Shown here piece after piece: positions 1 to 6,764 of a stretch of DNA of 29,183 nucleotides. Source of the stretch: Bacillota bacterium. GTDB lineage: Bacteria > Bacillota > Clostridia > Christensenellales > Aristaeellaceae. The DNA lies in contig JAEZLW010000098.1 in NCBI GenBank assembly GCA_023415145.1, forward strand, positions 1 to 29,183, read 5' to 3'. The translations under genes were made by a program, and so were the position numbers. The notes under the pieces were generated by a model. That model worked only from the letters and a program-made list of their open reading frames with translations. It was not told where the DNA came from and ran no database searches. How positions within the stretch are numbered: the stretch's first letter is position 1; each line of letters begins with the position of its first letter.

Positions 1-351
1 AATCTCCGGACACTCATGGATGATAGGGGCTACAGGCATACGGAAACCGTACCAGGCGATAACGAAGAAGTTCAAAAGACAAGCAAGCGCAATGAAACGA
101 ACGGGCTTTCTGTTCCAATTGACGAAGCAGAATAAAAACAGTAATGCATACTCCGTCAGCACGGCGATCCAGTGCCACTGGGATACTGGCAAGGGTACAC
201 GGCCTTGCAGAAGGGGACAGGCCGCCTCTATCGCGAATGCCAATGTTGGCAGCCAAATCAGCCGCAGCGGGTTTTCCGCAATGTATTTGAGCCTCCCGCC
301 GCACAGGAAGCTCAATGGGATAGCCAGCAGAATGAAGTAGACTAGAATCAT
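1..351 (-). CDS. DUF5317-like small membrane protein (partial, 3' end beyond window)
   Basis: The reading frame starts at an ATG at 351 and stays open to base 1, giving 117 codons without a stop, so the C-terminus is outside the window. The protein is very hydrophobic: it begins MILVYFILLAIPLSFLCGGR and has about four predicted membrane segments separated by short basic loops (for example NWNRKPVR near residue 80). The N-terminal pattern, a hydrophobic helix, then GGR, then LxWLxxLAFxIE, is what I know from DUF5317 proteins; this is recalled, not searched. The start codon overlaps the stop of the HD-GYP gene (ATGA, 348-351), so the two are almost certainly translationally coupled and act together. 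The biochemical role of this family is unknown to me; a membrane partner of the HD-GYP protein is an inference from the overlap. Confidence 0.72.
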   Translation of the reverse strand, partial: MILVYFILLAIPLSFLCGGRLKYIAENPLRLIWLPTLAFAIEAACPLLQGRVPLPVSQWHWIAVLTEYALLFLFCFVNWNRKPVRFIALACLLNFFVIAWYGFRMPVAPIIHECPEI

Positions 352-1655
352 GCTTCAGGCTTTTCTCCTTTTTGGGATCGATTGATCGCCAGGAATGTTT
401 CCACCACCGCCGGATGAAACTGCTTTCCGCTTTCCTCCACAAGGATGGAAAGCGCTTTCTCTTCCGACATGCCTGATCTGTAAGGCCGGTCACTGGTCAT
501 GGCATCAAATGCGTCGGCTACACCCAGAATGTAGGCTTCAAAGGATACCAAGGTATGGTCAAGCCTGTCCGGATAACCCCGTCCATCATAACGTTCGTGA
601 TGGTGGCGGATCATCTCTTTGATTTCATCGGAAAGCCCTACCTTTTCCACAATGCTGACGCCAATGGCCGGATGCTCTTCTATGCGTCGGAATTCATCCT
701 CCGTCAGCTTTGCCGGTTTTCGAAGAATGATGTCCTCAATACCGATCTTGCCGATGTCATGCAAAAGCGCGGCGATTTGAATTTCCTTCACTTTTTCCTT
801 GGGCAGTTTCAAAGCCGTGGCTATTTGCACAGCAAACGTTTCCACGCGGCGGGAATGGCCTTCCGTATAGGTGTCCTTCGCTTCCATGGCGGATACAAAG
901 GCGTGAATCAACTTCATGTGCTGCACCTGGGAATCCAGGTACAGTGCCCAGGCATACCTTGCAAGAAGCAGGGGAAACAGCATTAAAATGGCCAACCAGT
1001 GGCCATTTTCCATAACGAACAGTATAGCAATTAATAACCCGAGGGGCATGGCAAAAAGTACGTTGGGCAACAAACCTCGAACCATATCTACCGCTTCTAT
1101 TATGGTGATCTGCTTGTTCAAAACAAATACGAAATTAAGAATGATATAGTTCAGTAAAAATGCAAAACTGGTAAAGAGAAAGGCTGGCCAAATCACGCTG
1201 GGGAGGGTAGCTTTGCCCGGTGTACCACCAGCAGCAATAAACAGCAGGCTTGGGACCAGAATGGATATCATTAGGTTGCTATTGTTGAAGGCCGATTTCA
1301 AAAACGAGGTGTTGTACAGGTGGAGATACGTTTTTGTACCCTTGTCATATTCAACGGTAAAAAGAGAACTTATCAAATAGACGCACATAGCTGCGAAAGG
1401 CCCTTTTGTTATGACGGCAGCCAAAATACTGACGACCGATACATCCAACGCTTGTTGTCCGTCTCCATAATGAATGGGCAATGAACGGCACAACACACAT
1501 AAAATAATCAAACAGATCATTTGTTGGATTTCAAGTGGCAAATTTTGATGATTTAGATTTCCTATATATGAATAAAAGGCATAAACTGCCAGCATCAAAC
1601 CGATAGTTATAATAAAATATGCATAAAGTCTTGCCGTTTTAGACGTAAGGATCAC
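348..1655 (-). CDS. Membrane-anchored HD-GYP domain protein (putative c-di-GMP phosphodiesterase)
   Basis: A 435-residue protein. Residues 1-240 form an integral-membrane sensor-like region of about six or more hydrophobic segments. Residues 250-430 are an HD-GYP domain with EGHSRR (265-270), the HD pair H299-D300 in HDIGKIGI, HHHERYDGRGYP (351-362) and ADAFDAMTSDRPYR (380-393). All metal-binding and GYP signature residues are present, so the domain is expected to be active. HD-GYP proteins usually hydrolyse cyclic di-GMP at the inner face of the membrane; substrate and ligand here are inferred. The start is uncertain: the GTG at 1655 is the first in-frame start and has only a weak purine stretch upstream. 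The gene overlaps the DUF5317-like gene by ATGA and follows the 27-codon ORF and the inverted repeat. A TATAAT (1683-1688, minus) lies upstream without a convincing -35. Confidence 0.9.
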   Translation of the reverse strand: MILTSKTARLYAYFIITIGLMLAVYAFYSYIGNLNHQNLPLEIQQMICLIILCVLCRSLPIHYGDGQQALDVSVVSILAAVITKGPFAAMCVYLISSLFTVEYDKGTKTYLHLYNTSFLKSAFNNSNLMISILVPSLLFIAAGGTPGKATLPSVIWPAFLFTSFAFLLNYIILNFVFVLNKQITIIEAVDMVRGLLPNVLFAMPLGLLIAILFVMENGHWLAILMLFPLLLARYAWALYLDSQVQHMKLIHAFVSAMEAKDTYTEGHSRRVETFAVQIATALKLPKEKVKEIQIAALLHDIGKIGIEDIILRKPAKLTEDEFRRIEEHPAIGVSIVEKVGLSDEIKEMIRHHHERYDGRGYPDRLDHTLVSFEAYILGVADAFDAMTSDRPYRSGMSEEKALSILVEESGKQFHPAVVETFLAINRSQKGEKPEA

Positions 1656-1690
1656 CTCAATCTCTAAGAATAGAGGAGAGCCATTATATA

Positions 1691-1905
1691 TGAAAACAGG
1701 TCCGCCACGCCCATAGCACTACCTCCAGGTTACGAAAGCCCCACAGGATAAAACCAAGGACACCAGGGACATCAACGCGACAACGATCTTGGCCTTCTTC
1801 ACGGATATAGCCTCCTCTAAAGGGCTCTGCCATTCGCTAATAGGACAGGCTATATTCACTTCGCTAAGATGCAGCGCGCATATGGCGTGGACGGACCTGT
1901 TTTCA
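1691..1905. repeat. 25-bp inverted repeat pair bounding the 27-codon ORF
   Basis: Left arm 1691-1715 and right arm 1881-1905 are reverse complements. The outer 14 bases (TGAAAACAGGTCCG read inward from each end) match perfectly and the remaining 11 match with one single-base gap on each side. The 165 bases between the arms hold the small ORF and its ribosome binding site. The right arm covers the stop codon of the 230-residue gene (1903-1905) and the left arm ends one base before a TATAAT on the minus strand upstream of the HD-GYP gene. No target-site duplication is evident just outside the arms. Confidence 0.85.
1719..1802 (-). CDS. 27-residue hydrophobic peptide ORF
   Basis: A short ORF with a GTG start at 1802 and a TAG stop at 1719-1721. 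It is preceded by a perfect GAGGAGG (1811-1817) eight bases from the start, which is the main reason to believe it is translated. The peptide has a basic N-terminus (VKKAK), a hydrophobic core (IVVALMSLVSLVLS), one cysteine at position 20 and a short tail ending TWR. It looks like a small secreted, lipid-linked or membrane peptide. Its size and charge pattern recall AgrD-type autoinducer precursors, but the acidic C-terminal tail of AgrD is missing and no agrB is in the window, so I do not assign that function. It lies between the 230-residue protein and the HD-GYP gene and is bracketed by the 25-bp inverted repeat. Confidence 0.55.
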   Translation of the reverse strand: MKKAKIVVALMSLVSLVLSCGAFVTWR

Positions 1906-2595
1906 ACTGGGAGTAGAGGCCATAAAGGCCAGTTTGCGGTTCAGGGCTGATAAAGTGGCACGAACGATGGCCTGGGATTCATCGACGCTGCATTCCGCGG
2001 CCCCAATGAGCACCGGTGCGGCCTGCATATTCATGCACTCAATAGCAACCATGACCACCTTGATACTGGAAAGCTGGGAGAACTGTACCGACAACAGCAG
2101 GAAAACATCTTCCACACCCAGGAAGCTGTGAACCGCCTGAAGAACGGCTGTGGCAACCGCACGGGGCCGCTGGATGGGTGTATTCCTGCAGGAGCAGCGG
2201 CCGGTGTACTCGACATCGTCCTTCGTGAGGGAAATCTTTACGTTGTATTGATTTCCCATCACATTCTGTGAAAACTCATGCGTGCGCAGCCTGACTTCGC
2301 CGGTAGGCGTAGACACCACATGCTCATCAGACTGAACGGGATCCTGCCGTAGTTGGGCGATGCTGATAATGCGGTGATCTACCGATATATCATAAGCCGA
2401 TGCCAAAGCTGATTGTACATCCCGCATGATCTGTTTGGGATGGCGCAAGCTGCTGCCAAGGATATGGATTTCGGTGATGGAGCCATCCGGTGCCAGATGG
2501 ACGTTTGCAGCAAAAACACCCGTGAGGCGCATAAGCAACTGACGGTACATATCCTCCTGGGATTTTACGGATTCAGAAAATGCATCGATTGCCAT
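1903..2595 (-). CDS. Conserved-looking protein of unknown function linked to the HD-GYP locus
   Basis: I do not recognise a named family. The 230-residue protein is soluble, with no signal peptide or membrane segment. Residues 29-82 contain a compact block: NVHLAPDGSITEIHILGS, then RHPKQIMRDVQSALA, then ISVDHRIISIAQL. This looks like a beta-alpha-beta unit, and I recall similar blocks in unannotated proteins of clostridia. Residues 130-230 form a second domain (YTGRC, RAVATAVLQAVHSFLG, then VVMVAIECMN and a C-terminal helix ending RATLSALNRKL). The start at 2595 is chosen over the upstream ATG at 2628 because AGGGAGG (2603-2609) lies seven bases before it. A promoter with a perfect -10 lies at 2673-2701. 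The stop codon sits inside the inverted repeat. Proximity to the HD-GYP gene suggests a common signalling role, which is inference only. Confidence 0.75.
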   Translation of the reverse strand: MAIDAFSESVKSQEDMYRQLLMRLTGVFAANVHLAPDGSITEIHILGSSLRHPKQIMRDVQSALASAYDISVDHRIISIAQLRQDPVQSDEHVVSTPTGEVRLRTHEFSQNVMGNQYNVKISLTKDDVEYTGRCSCRNTPIQRPRAVATAVLQAVHSFLGVEDVFLLLSVQFSQLSSIKVVMVAIECMNMQAAPVLIGAAECSVDESQAIVRATLSALNRKLAFMASTPS

Positions 2596-2672
2596 GTGAG
2601 CGCCTCCCTGTGTATATTGAAAATTCATTGGTAAAATCTCTATTGGAAATGTACACCAATTAACCTTGTTAC

Positions 2673-2701
2673 ATTATAGACTAAAGATGTTAATTTTGCA
2701 A
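2673..2701 (-). promoter_or_regulatory. Promoter of the 230-residue gene / HD-GYP locus
   Basis: On the minus strand TTGCAA (2696-2701) and a perfect TATAAT (2673-2678) are separated by 17 bases. The region between this promoter and the end of the upstream oxidoreductase gene (2702-2868) is AT-rich and holds no gene. It contains one TGACGAA on the minus strand (2748-2754) that fits the loose TGNCGAA form of a Spo0A box, which on its own is weak evidence. Confidence 0.65.
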
Positions 2702-2868
2702 GGAACTGATGCAAAAAAATATTCATTTTTTTTACGGAGCGAAATATTTCGTCATAATATTGAAAAATATTCTCAAATATGTGAAAAACATTGTTGCTTG
2801 TTCATGATTTGTGTGCGATTAGCAATAAATGCTTTTGGAAGTGCCAAGCAGGATAATTGTAGCACAAG

Positions 2869-4242
2869 CTAATTTGTACGGTTTTTGTTTCGGATAATAG
2901 CCGGCCGAACCGCGGGCCCGTTCTTGACGCGGCCAATGCTGTCAAAACGCGAACCATGGCATGGGCAATCCCAACTGGCAGTGTCAGGTACATATTTCAG
3001 CCTGCAGCCCATGTGGGGGCAGCGGGGTGCGCTTTTATGGGGAAAGCCGGATAAAAAGGCTGCGGATGTTGCACCAAAGGTGGATACTACAGGAAGTGAG
3101 CTGTGCTTCACGGTGCGGGCTGGGTCATAGATTTCCGCTTCGGGAAACGGTGTGCCCAGAATTCGTGCACTGATCGTTTGGGCAGCTGCCATGCTGCTTG
3201 TCATTCCCCACTTGGAAAAGCCTGCCGCTACATAGTGATTTGGTGTCCTGCGGCTGTATGGGCCGATGAAGGGCAAGCCGTCCGCACTCATCAGATCCTG
3301 GCCATGCCAGGCAGCCACAGGGCGGGAATGGGGGAATAGATTTACAGCTTTTTGACGGAGCAGTTCCCCATGATTCATGTTTGTCTGCGATCCGCAGGTA
3401 TAGTCAAAAGCGCTCAATAGTGTCAGGCTGTCCTGCCTGCGCAGGGAGAAGCCTCCTTTTGATATATACAGGTACATTCCTTCATAAGCAGGCGTATCGT
3501 TAAGGGCGATTACGTGACTGCGCTGCTGCCTTGCCCTTAGAAAATACCAGCCAGGGAAGTTGATGATTGGAAAATGGGTTGCGATGATGACAAAAGGGGC
3601 ATGCACGGAGCCTGTTTCGGTGGATACGCTTTGAGTGCTTATCGCCCGTACACGGCTATCCTCAAAAATGCGGCCGCCCAAGGCTGAATAAGCATCTGCC
3701 AGGGTGCATAAATAAGCATATGGGTCAAACACTGCCTGGGCCGGTATTGTCAACAGCTTGCTTGCTGGAACCGGGCAAGCATCCGCGCAGCGCATTGATG
3801 CGGCAAGCCCGGCTTCCTGAGCCGCGGCTTCTTCTTTTTCCAGTAAAAGTACCTCATTACGGCTAACCGCTGCTAGTGATGCGCTTTGCCATGTCCAGGA
3901 ACATGAGATGTGCAGTTCCTCCACCAGCCCTGCCATTGCGCAAAGAGCATTTGTTTGGCTTGCGGCATATGCCGCGGAAACCTCCCGGCTCCACTTGTTT
4001 TGAAGATGGCTGTATATCAACCCATGCTGTACGGTCACCTTGGCCATGGAATGGCCGGAAGCGCCTTGCCCCAGCCTGTCAGCCTCCAGTAGTACAACGT
4101 TCATACCACCTCGTGCCAGCAGGTATGCGGTTGTAACGCCGCAAAGGCCGCCGCCTACCACCACTGCTTCAGCCTGCTGCTTGCCTCTCAGCGGCGGACA
4201 GGCGGTTCTTTCCCCAGTCACCCAAATGGGATGACCATCCAT
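2869..4242 (-). CDS. FAD-dependent oxidoreductase with C-terminal Rieske [2Fe-2S] domain
   Basis: A 457-residue protein with two parts. The N-terminal part is a DAO-type FAD oxidoreductase: dinucleotide-binding VVVGGGLCG (27-35), then LLEADRLGQGASGHSMAKVT. The C-terminal part is a Rieske domain with CPHMGC (408-413) and CPCHGS (426-431), giving ligands C408, H410, C426, H429 and the C413/C428 disulfide pair found in bc1-type Rieske proteins. It resembles the Bacillus YhfW type of fused protein. The substrate is unknown; an amine or amino-acid-like compound is typical of the flavin family. A longer frame reaches 4488, but it would run through the promoter region of the divergent gene. The start at ATG 4242 fits the usual N-terminus (xPIWV...PPLRG...) and has AGGGGG upstream. 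A small hairpin followed by T residues (4274-4294) precedes it. Confidence 0.88.
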   Translation of the reverse strand: MDGHPIWVTGERTACPPLRGKQQAEAVVVGGGLCGVTTAYLLARGGMNVVLLEADRLGQGASGHSMAKVTVQHGLIYSHLQNKWSREVSAAYAASQTNALCAMAGLVEELHISCSWTWQSASLAAVSRNEVLLLEKEEAAAQEAGLAASMRCADACPVPASKLLTIPAQAVFDPYAYLCTLADAYSALGGRIFEDSRVRAISTQSVSTETGSVHAPFVIIATHFPIINFPGWYFLRARQQRSHVIALNDTPAYEGMYLYISKGGFSLRRQDSLTLLSAFDYTCGSQTNMNHGELLRQKAVNLFPHSRPVAAWHGQDLMSADGLPFIGPYSRRTPNHYVAAGFSKWGMTSSMAAAQTISARILGTPFPEAEIYDPARTVKHSSLPVVSTFGATSAAFLSGFPHKSAPRCPHMGCRLKYVPDTASWDCPCHGSRFDSIGRVKNGPAVRPAIIRNKNRTN

Positions 4243-4273
4243 TTTGCTGCATCCCCCTTCTTTGCAGGGCATT

Positions 4274-4294
4274 GAAAAAGTGGCTTCACCACTT
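4274..4294 (-). terminator. Small hairpin with T-run in the leader of the oxidoreductase gene
   Basis: On the minus strand AAGTGG and CCACTT form a 6-bp stem with a 5-base loop (arms 4289-4294 and 4278-4283), followed directly by TTTTTC. It lies about 30 bases before the ATG at 4242. It could be a weak attenuator or could stop upstream transcription; the stem is short. Confidence 0.3.
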
Positions 4295-4350
4295 ACCCGA
4301 GTTTGTGCCATTTCCCGGCGGGCTATGCTCACTATCAGGCAGTGGTGTTG

Positions 4351-4369
4351 AGAAAGCATGCTGCTTTCT
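4351..4369. promoter_or_regulatory. Inverted repeat, candidate operator
   Basis: AGAAAGCA and TGCTTTCT are perfect 8-bp arms around a TGC spacer. The site ends six bases before the -35 box of the dehydrogenase promoter and lies between the two divergent genes, which is a common position for a regulator binding site. No regulator gene is next to it. Confidence 0.45.
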
Positions 4370-4375
4370 ATGACC

Positions 4376-4404
4376 TTGCCAAGCGGAACGGTGGCTGTTA
4401 TAAT
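4376..4404 (+). promoter_or_regulatory. Promoter of the 2-hydroxyacid dehydrogenase gene
   Basis: TTGCCA (4376-4381, five of six) and a perfect TATAAT (4399-4404) are 17 bases apart, with the TG of an extended -10 (TGTTATAAT). The position means that transcription begins near 4411, which excludes the earlier in-frame ATG at 4358 as the start codon. Confidence 0.8.
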
Positions 4405-4438
4405 GGGCACATCATTGGGAAAATGGTGGTCGATCACG

Positions 4439-5398
4439 ATGGCGGAAATTGTCGTTACCCATGGGATACCTTCTGACTCTTTTTCCATACTGGAAGGCCA
4501 CAGTGTATCATACCCGGAGTTTGGCCATGCCTATTTGCGTGAGGAACTGTTTTCACTATTGGCTACCGCTGATGCGGTGCTGGCCTGCGGAGCCATGAAC
4601 GAAGAAATGATCAACGCAGCGCCGAGGCTGAAAATCATCAGCAATTATGGCGCCGGTTATGACAGGATTGACGTGGCGGCCGCCACACGGCGGGGCATCC
4701 CGGTCACCAACTGCCCTCAAAGCACAGCTCAACCCACAGCGGAGATTGCTATCGGTCTGATGCTATCGTGTGCCCGGCGAATTGGCGAACTGGACAGGGA
4801 GATGCGCAAAGTGCCGCCCGAATCGCTGTTCGGCATGGGACGCTTTATGGGGTTTGGGCTCACAGGGCGAACACTTGGCATTGTCGGGTTGGGGAATATC
4901 GGCACTGTCGTTGCGCAGTTTGGCCGGATGATGAACATGCGGGTGATTTACTTCAATCGACGCAGACTCCCTCAGGAGTTGGAGCAAGGTGCGGAATATC
5001 TGCCTTTGGATGAATTGCTTAAAACGGCGGATATCGTCAGCATTCACTGCCCGTTGACGGAGGAGACCCGCAACCTTCTGTCTGCGGAGCGGCTCTCGTT
5101 CATGAAGCCCACGGCCATACTTGTCAACACAGCCAGGGGAGCCATTGTGGATTATCAGGCTTTGGCAATGATGATAAAGGAAGGCCATTTATTTGCCGCC
5201 GGGCTGGATGTGTTTCCCCGTGAACCTCATATCCCGGCAGAGTTGTTGGCGTTGGATAAAGTCATCGTAACGCCCCATATCGGCACCAATACGAAGGAAG
5301 CAAGGAATGCCATGGCACGGGATGCCTGCATCCGCATTCTGGATGCGCTCGCCGGAAGGCGGCCCCCCAATGTGGTGAATCCAGAGATTTATGAGTAA
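4439..5398 (+). CDS. D-isomer-specific 2-hydroxyacid dehydrogenase
   Basis: A 319-residue cytosolic dehydrogenase of the D-2-hydroxyacid family. The nucleotide-binding signature is GLGNIG (150-155) and the catalytic triad is visible as R233 (NTARGAIVD), E262 (DVFPREP) and H280 (VTPHIG). The second beta strand of the Rossmann fold ends YFNRRR (171-176) instead of an acidic residue, which favours NADP(H) over NAD(H); this is inferred from family rules. Glyoxylate, hydroxypyruvate or 2-ketoaldonate reduction are all possible and the sequence does not decide. The start at 4439 lies about 28 bases after the predicted transcription start; the ribosome site (GGTGG) is modest. It is a single-gene unit divergent from the FAD/Rieske gene and closed by a strong terminator. 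Confidence 0.92.
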   Translation: MAEIVVTHGIPSDSFSILEGHSVSYPEFGHAYLREELFSLLATADAVLACGAMNEEMINAAPRLKIISNYGAGYDRIDVAAATRRGIPVTNCPQSTAQPTAEIAIGLMLSCARRIGELDREMRKVPPESLFGMGRFMGFGLTGRTLGIVGLGNIGTVVAQFGRMMNMRVIYFNRRRLPQELEQGAEYLPLDELLKTADIVSIHCPLTEETRNLLSAERLSFMKPTAILVNTARGAIVDYQALAMMIKEGHLFAAGLDVFPREPHIPAELLALDKVIVTPHIGTNTKEARNAMARDACIRILDALAGRRPPNVVNPEIYE

Positions 5399-5400
5399 CA

Positions 5401-5449
5401 AAAAGAGGCTGCTTTTTGTGATTCCATCACTGTAAGCAGCCTCTTTTTC
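5401..5449. terminator. Strong bidirectional terminator
   Basis: AAAAGAGGCTGCTT (5401-5414) pairs with AAGCAGCCTCTTTT (5434-5447), a 14-bp stem, with a further inner GTGAT/ATCAC pair. T-runs follow on both strands. It separates the convergent dehydrogenase and UMF1 permease genes and can serve both. Confidence 0.92.
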
Positions 5450-5467
5450 TATCCGCCACACCCCATT

Positions 5468-6745
5468 TTAATGGGAAGAGGAAGTCAGCTTCTCAATTTT
5501 CTTGGGCACCAGCAAAAACAGTCCGCCGCCAACGATGAACATTAACAAAACCGGGATTACGCCAAGATACGGCTTTTGTGTGGCGTGCCATACCAAACCG
5601 AAGAGGAAGGGACCCAGTACGGCGGAAAATTTTCCAAAGATATCGTAAAAACCAAAAAATTCGTTGGCGGAATCCGGTGGCACCAGCTTGCCGTAGAAAC
5701 TGCGGCTCAACGCCTGAATGCCGCCTTGGGCAGTACCCACCAGCACTGCCAGTGAGACAAAGCCTATCAAGAGCGGCGTTTTGCCAAGCGTCCGGAGTGG
5801 TTCAAGGAACATGGCCACCGCGCAGATGACCATATAGGTGATGATGCCGGTTAGCAGCATGGTCCGCACGCTCCACTTGCGAGCCAGCAAACCATACAAT
5901 ATGGCGCAGGGGAAAGCCACCAACTGTACCACCAGCAAGATAACAATTAATTCTGTCTGCCCAAGGCCCATGCTTTTACCGAAGATGGAGGCCATATGGA
6001 TGATGGTGCCTACGCCGTCGATGTAAAAGAAGTAAGCCAATAGAAATAACAGTACAGCCTTGTTTTTAAGAATTCGGAGAGCAACTTGAGTTAAACGGGA
6101 GATGCTCTGCTTTACAAGACTGCCGCGCAGCATAACAAAATGCCGCTGCTTAACTGACCGCCACATGGGAATGGTGAACACGATCCACCACACGGCAGTA
6201 ATGAAGAAGGATATCTGACAAGCCGTATCGGAGGGGATGCCGATATTTTGGCCAAACATGATCAGCGCCAGAGCGATCAAAAGGGGGATGGTGCTGCCTC
6301 CGATGTAACCCATGCCGTAACCGAAGCTGGACACCATGTCCATGCGGTCTTCCGTGGTCACATCCGGCAAAAAGCCGTCGTAAAACACGCCGGAGGCGTT
6401 AAAGCCAATGGAACTTAGTATGTAAAGTACCAGCATCAACTGCCAGTTTCCGGTAAAAGCAAGAAGTGCCGTAGCCGAGGCACCCAGAAGCACAAAAACG
6501 GTGAACAATCGCATTTTATAACCTTTGTAATCGCCCAATGTACCAAGGATGGGTGCTAGCAAAGCGCTGACCAAAGAGGCAATGCTGGTGGCATAACCCC
6601 ACCAGGGGCCGGCATTGGGAATGCCTTGCGCCACTTCCTCATAGAACGGCGGCAGCACAATGGCCAGAATGATGGCGGCAAAAGCGGAATTGGCCCAATC
6701 GTACATGATCCAGCCCTTTTCTTCCTTTGTGAATTTCTGGAACAT
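5468..6745 (-). CDS. UMF1 / Atg22-like MFS permease
   Basis: A 425-residue integral membrane protein with about twelve hydrophobic segments. The N-terminus carries EEKGWIMYDWANSAF, the hallmark of the UMF1 (Atg22-like) branch of the major facilitator superfamily, and LGDYKGYKMR follows in the loop after the second helix pair. Substrates of bacterial members are mostly unknown; amino acid or small-molecule efflux is the usual guess. Of two in-frame ATGs, the one at 6745 is preferred: GGAGG lies nine bases before it but only three bases before the one at 6751. The gene follows the EamA gene by 19 bases and must be cotranscribed with it. The bidirectional terminator at 5401-5449 follows its stop. 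Confidence 0.9.
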   Translation of the reverse strand: MFQKFTKEEKGWIMYDWANSAFAAIILAIVLPPFYEEVAQGIPNAGPWWGYATSIASLVSALLAPILGTLGDYKGYKMRLFTVFVLLGASATALLAFTGNWQLMLVLYILSSIGFNASGVFYDGFLPDVTTEDRMDMVSSFGYGMGYIGGSTIPLLIALALIMFGQNIGIPSDTACQISFFITAVWWIVFTIPMWRSVKQRHFVMLRGSLVKQSISRLTQVALRILKNKAVLLFLLAYFFYIDGVGTIIHMASIFGKSMGLGQTELIVILLVVQLVAFPCAILYGLLARKWSVRTMLLTGIITYMVICAVAMFLEPLRTLGKTPLLIGFVSLAVLVGTAQGGIQALSRSFYGKLVPPDSANEFFGFYDIFGKFSAVLGPFLFGLVWHATQKPYLGVIPVLLMFIVGGGLFLLVPKKIEKLTSSSH

Positions 6746-6764
6746 AATCATCTGCCTCCATGCT

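Noticed and set aside
1719..1802. Assignment of the 27-residue peptide as AgrD
   Set aside because: No agrB nearby and no acidic C-terminal tail after the cysteine; the likeness is limited to size and hydrophobicity.
2748..2754. Spo0A box (TGACGAA on the minus strand)
   Set aside because: A single 7-base match to a loose consensus in AT-rich DNA is expected by chance; not strong enough for a feature.
4243..4488. N-terminal extension of the FAD/Rieske protein
   Set aside because: It would run through the divergent promoter and operator-like repeat, and family members begin near the MDGHPIW segment.
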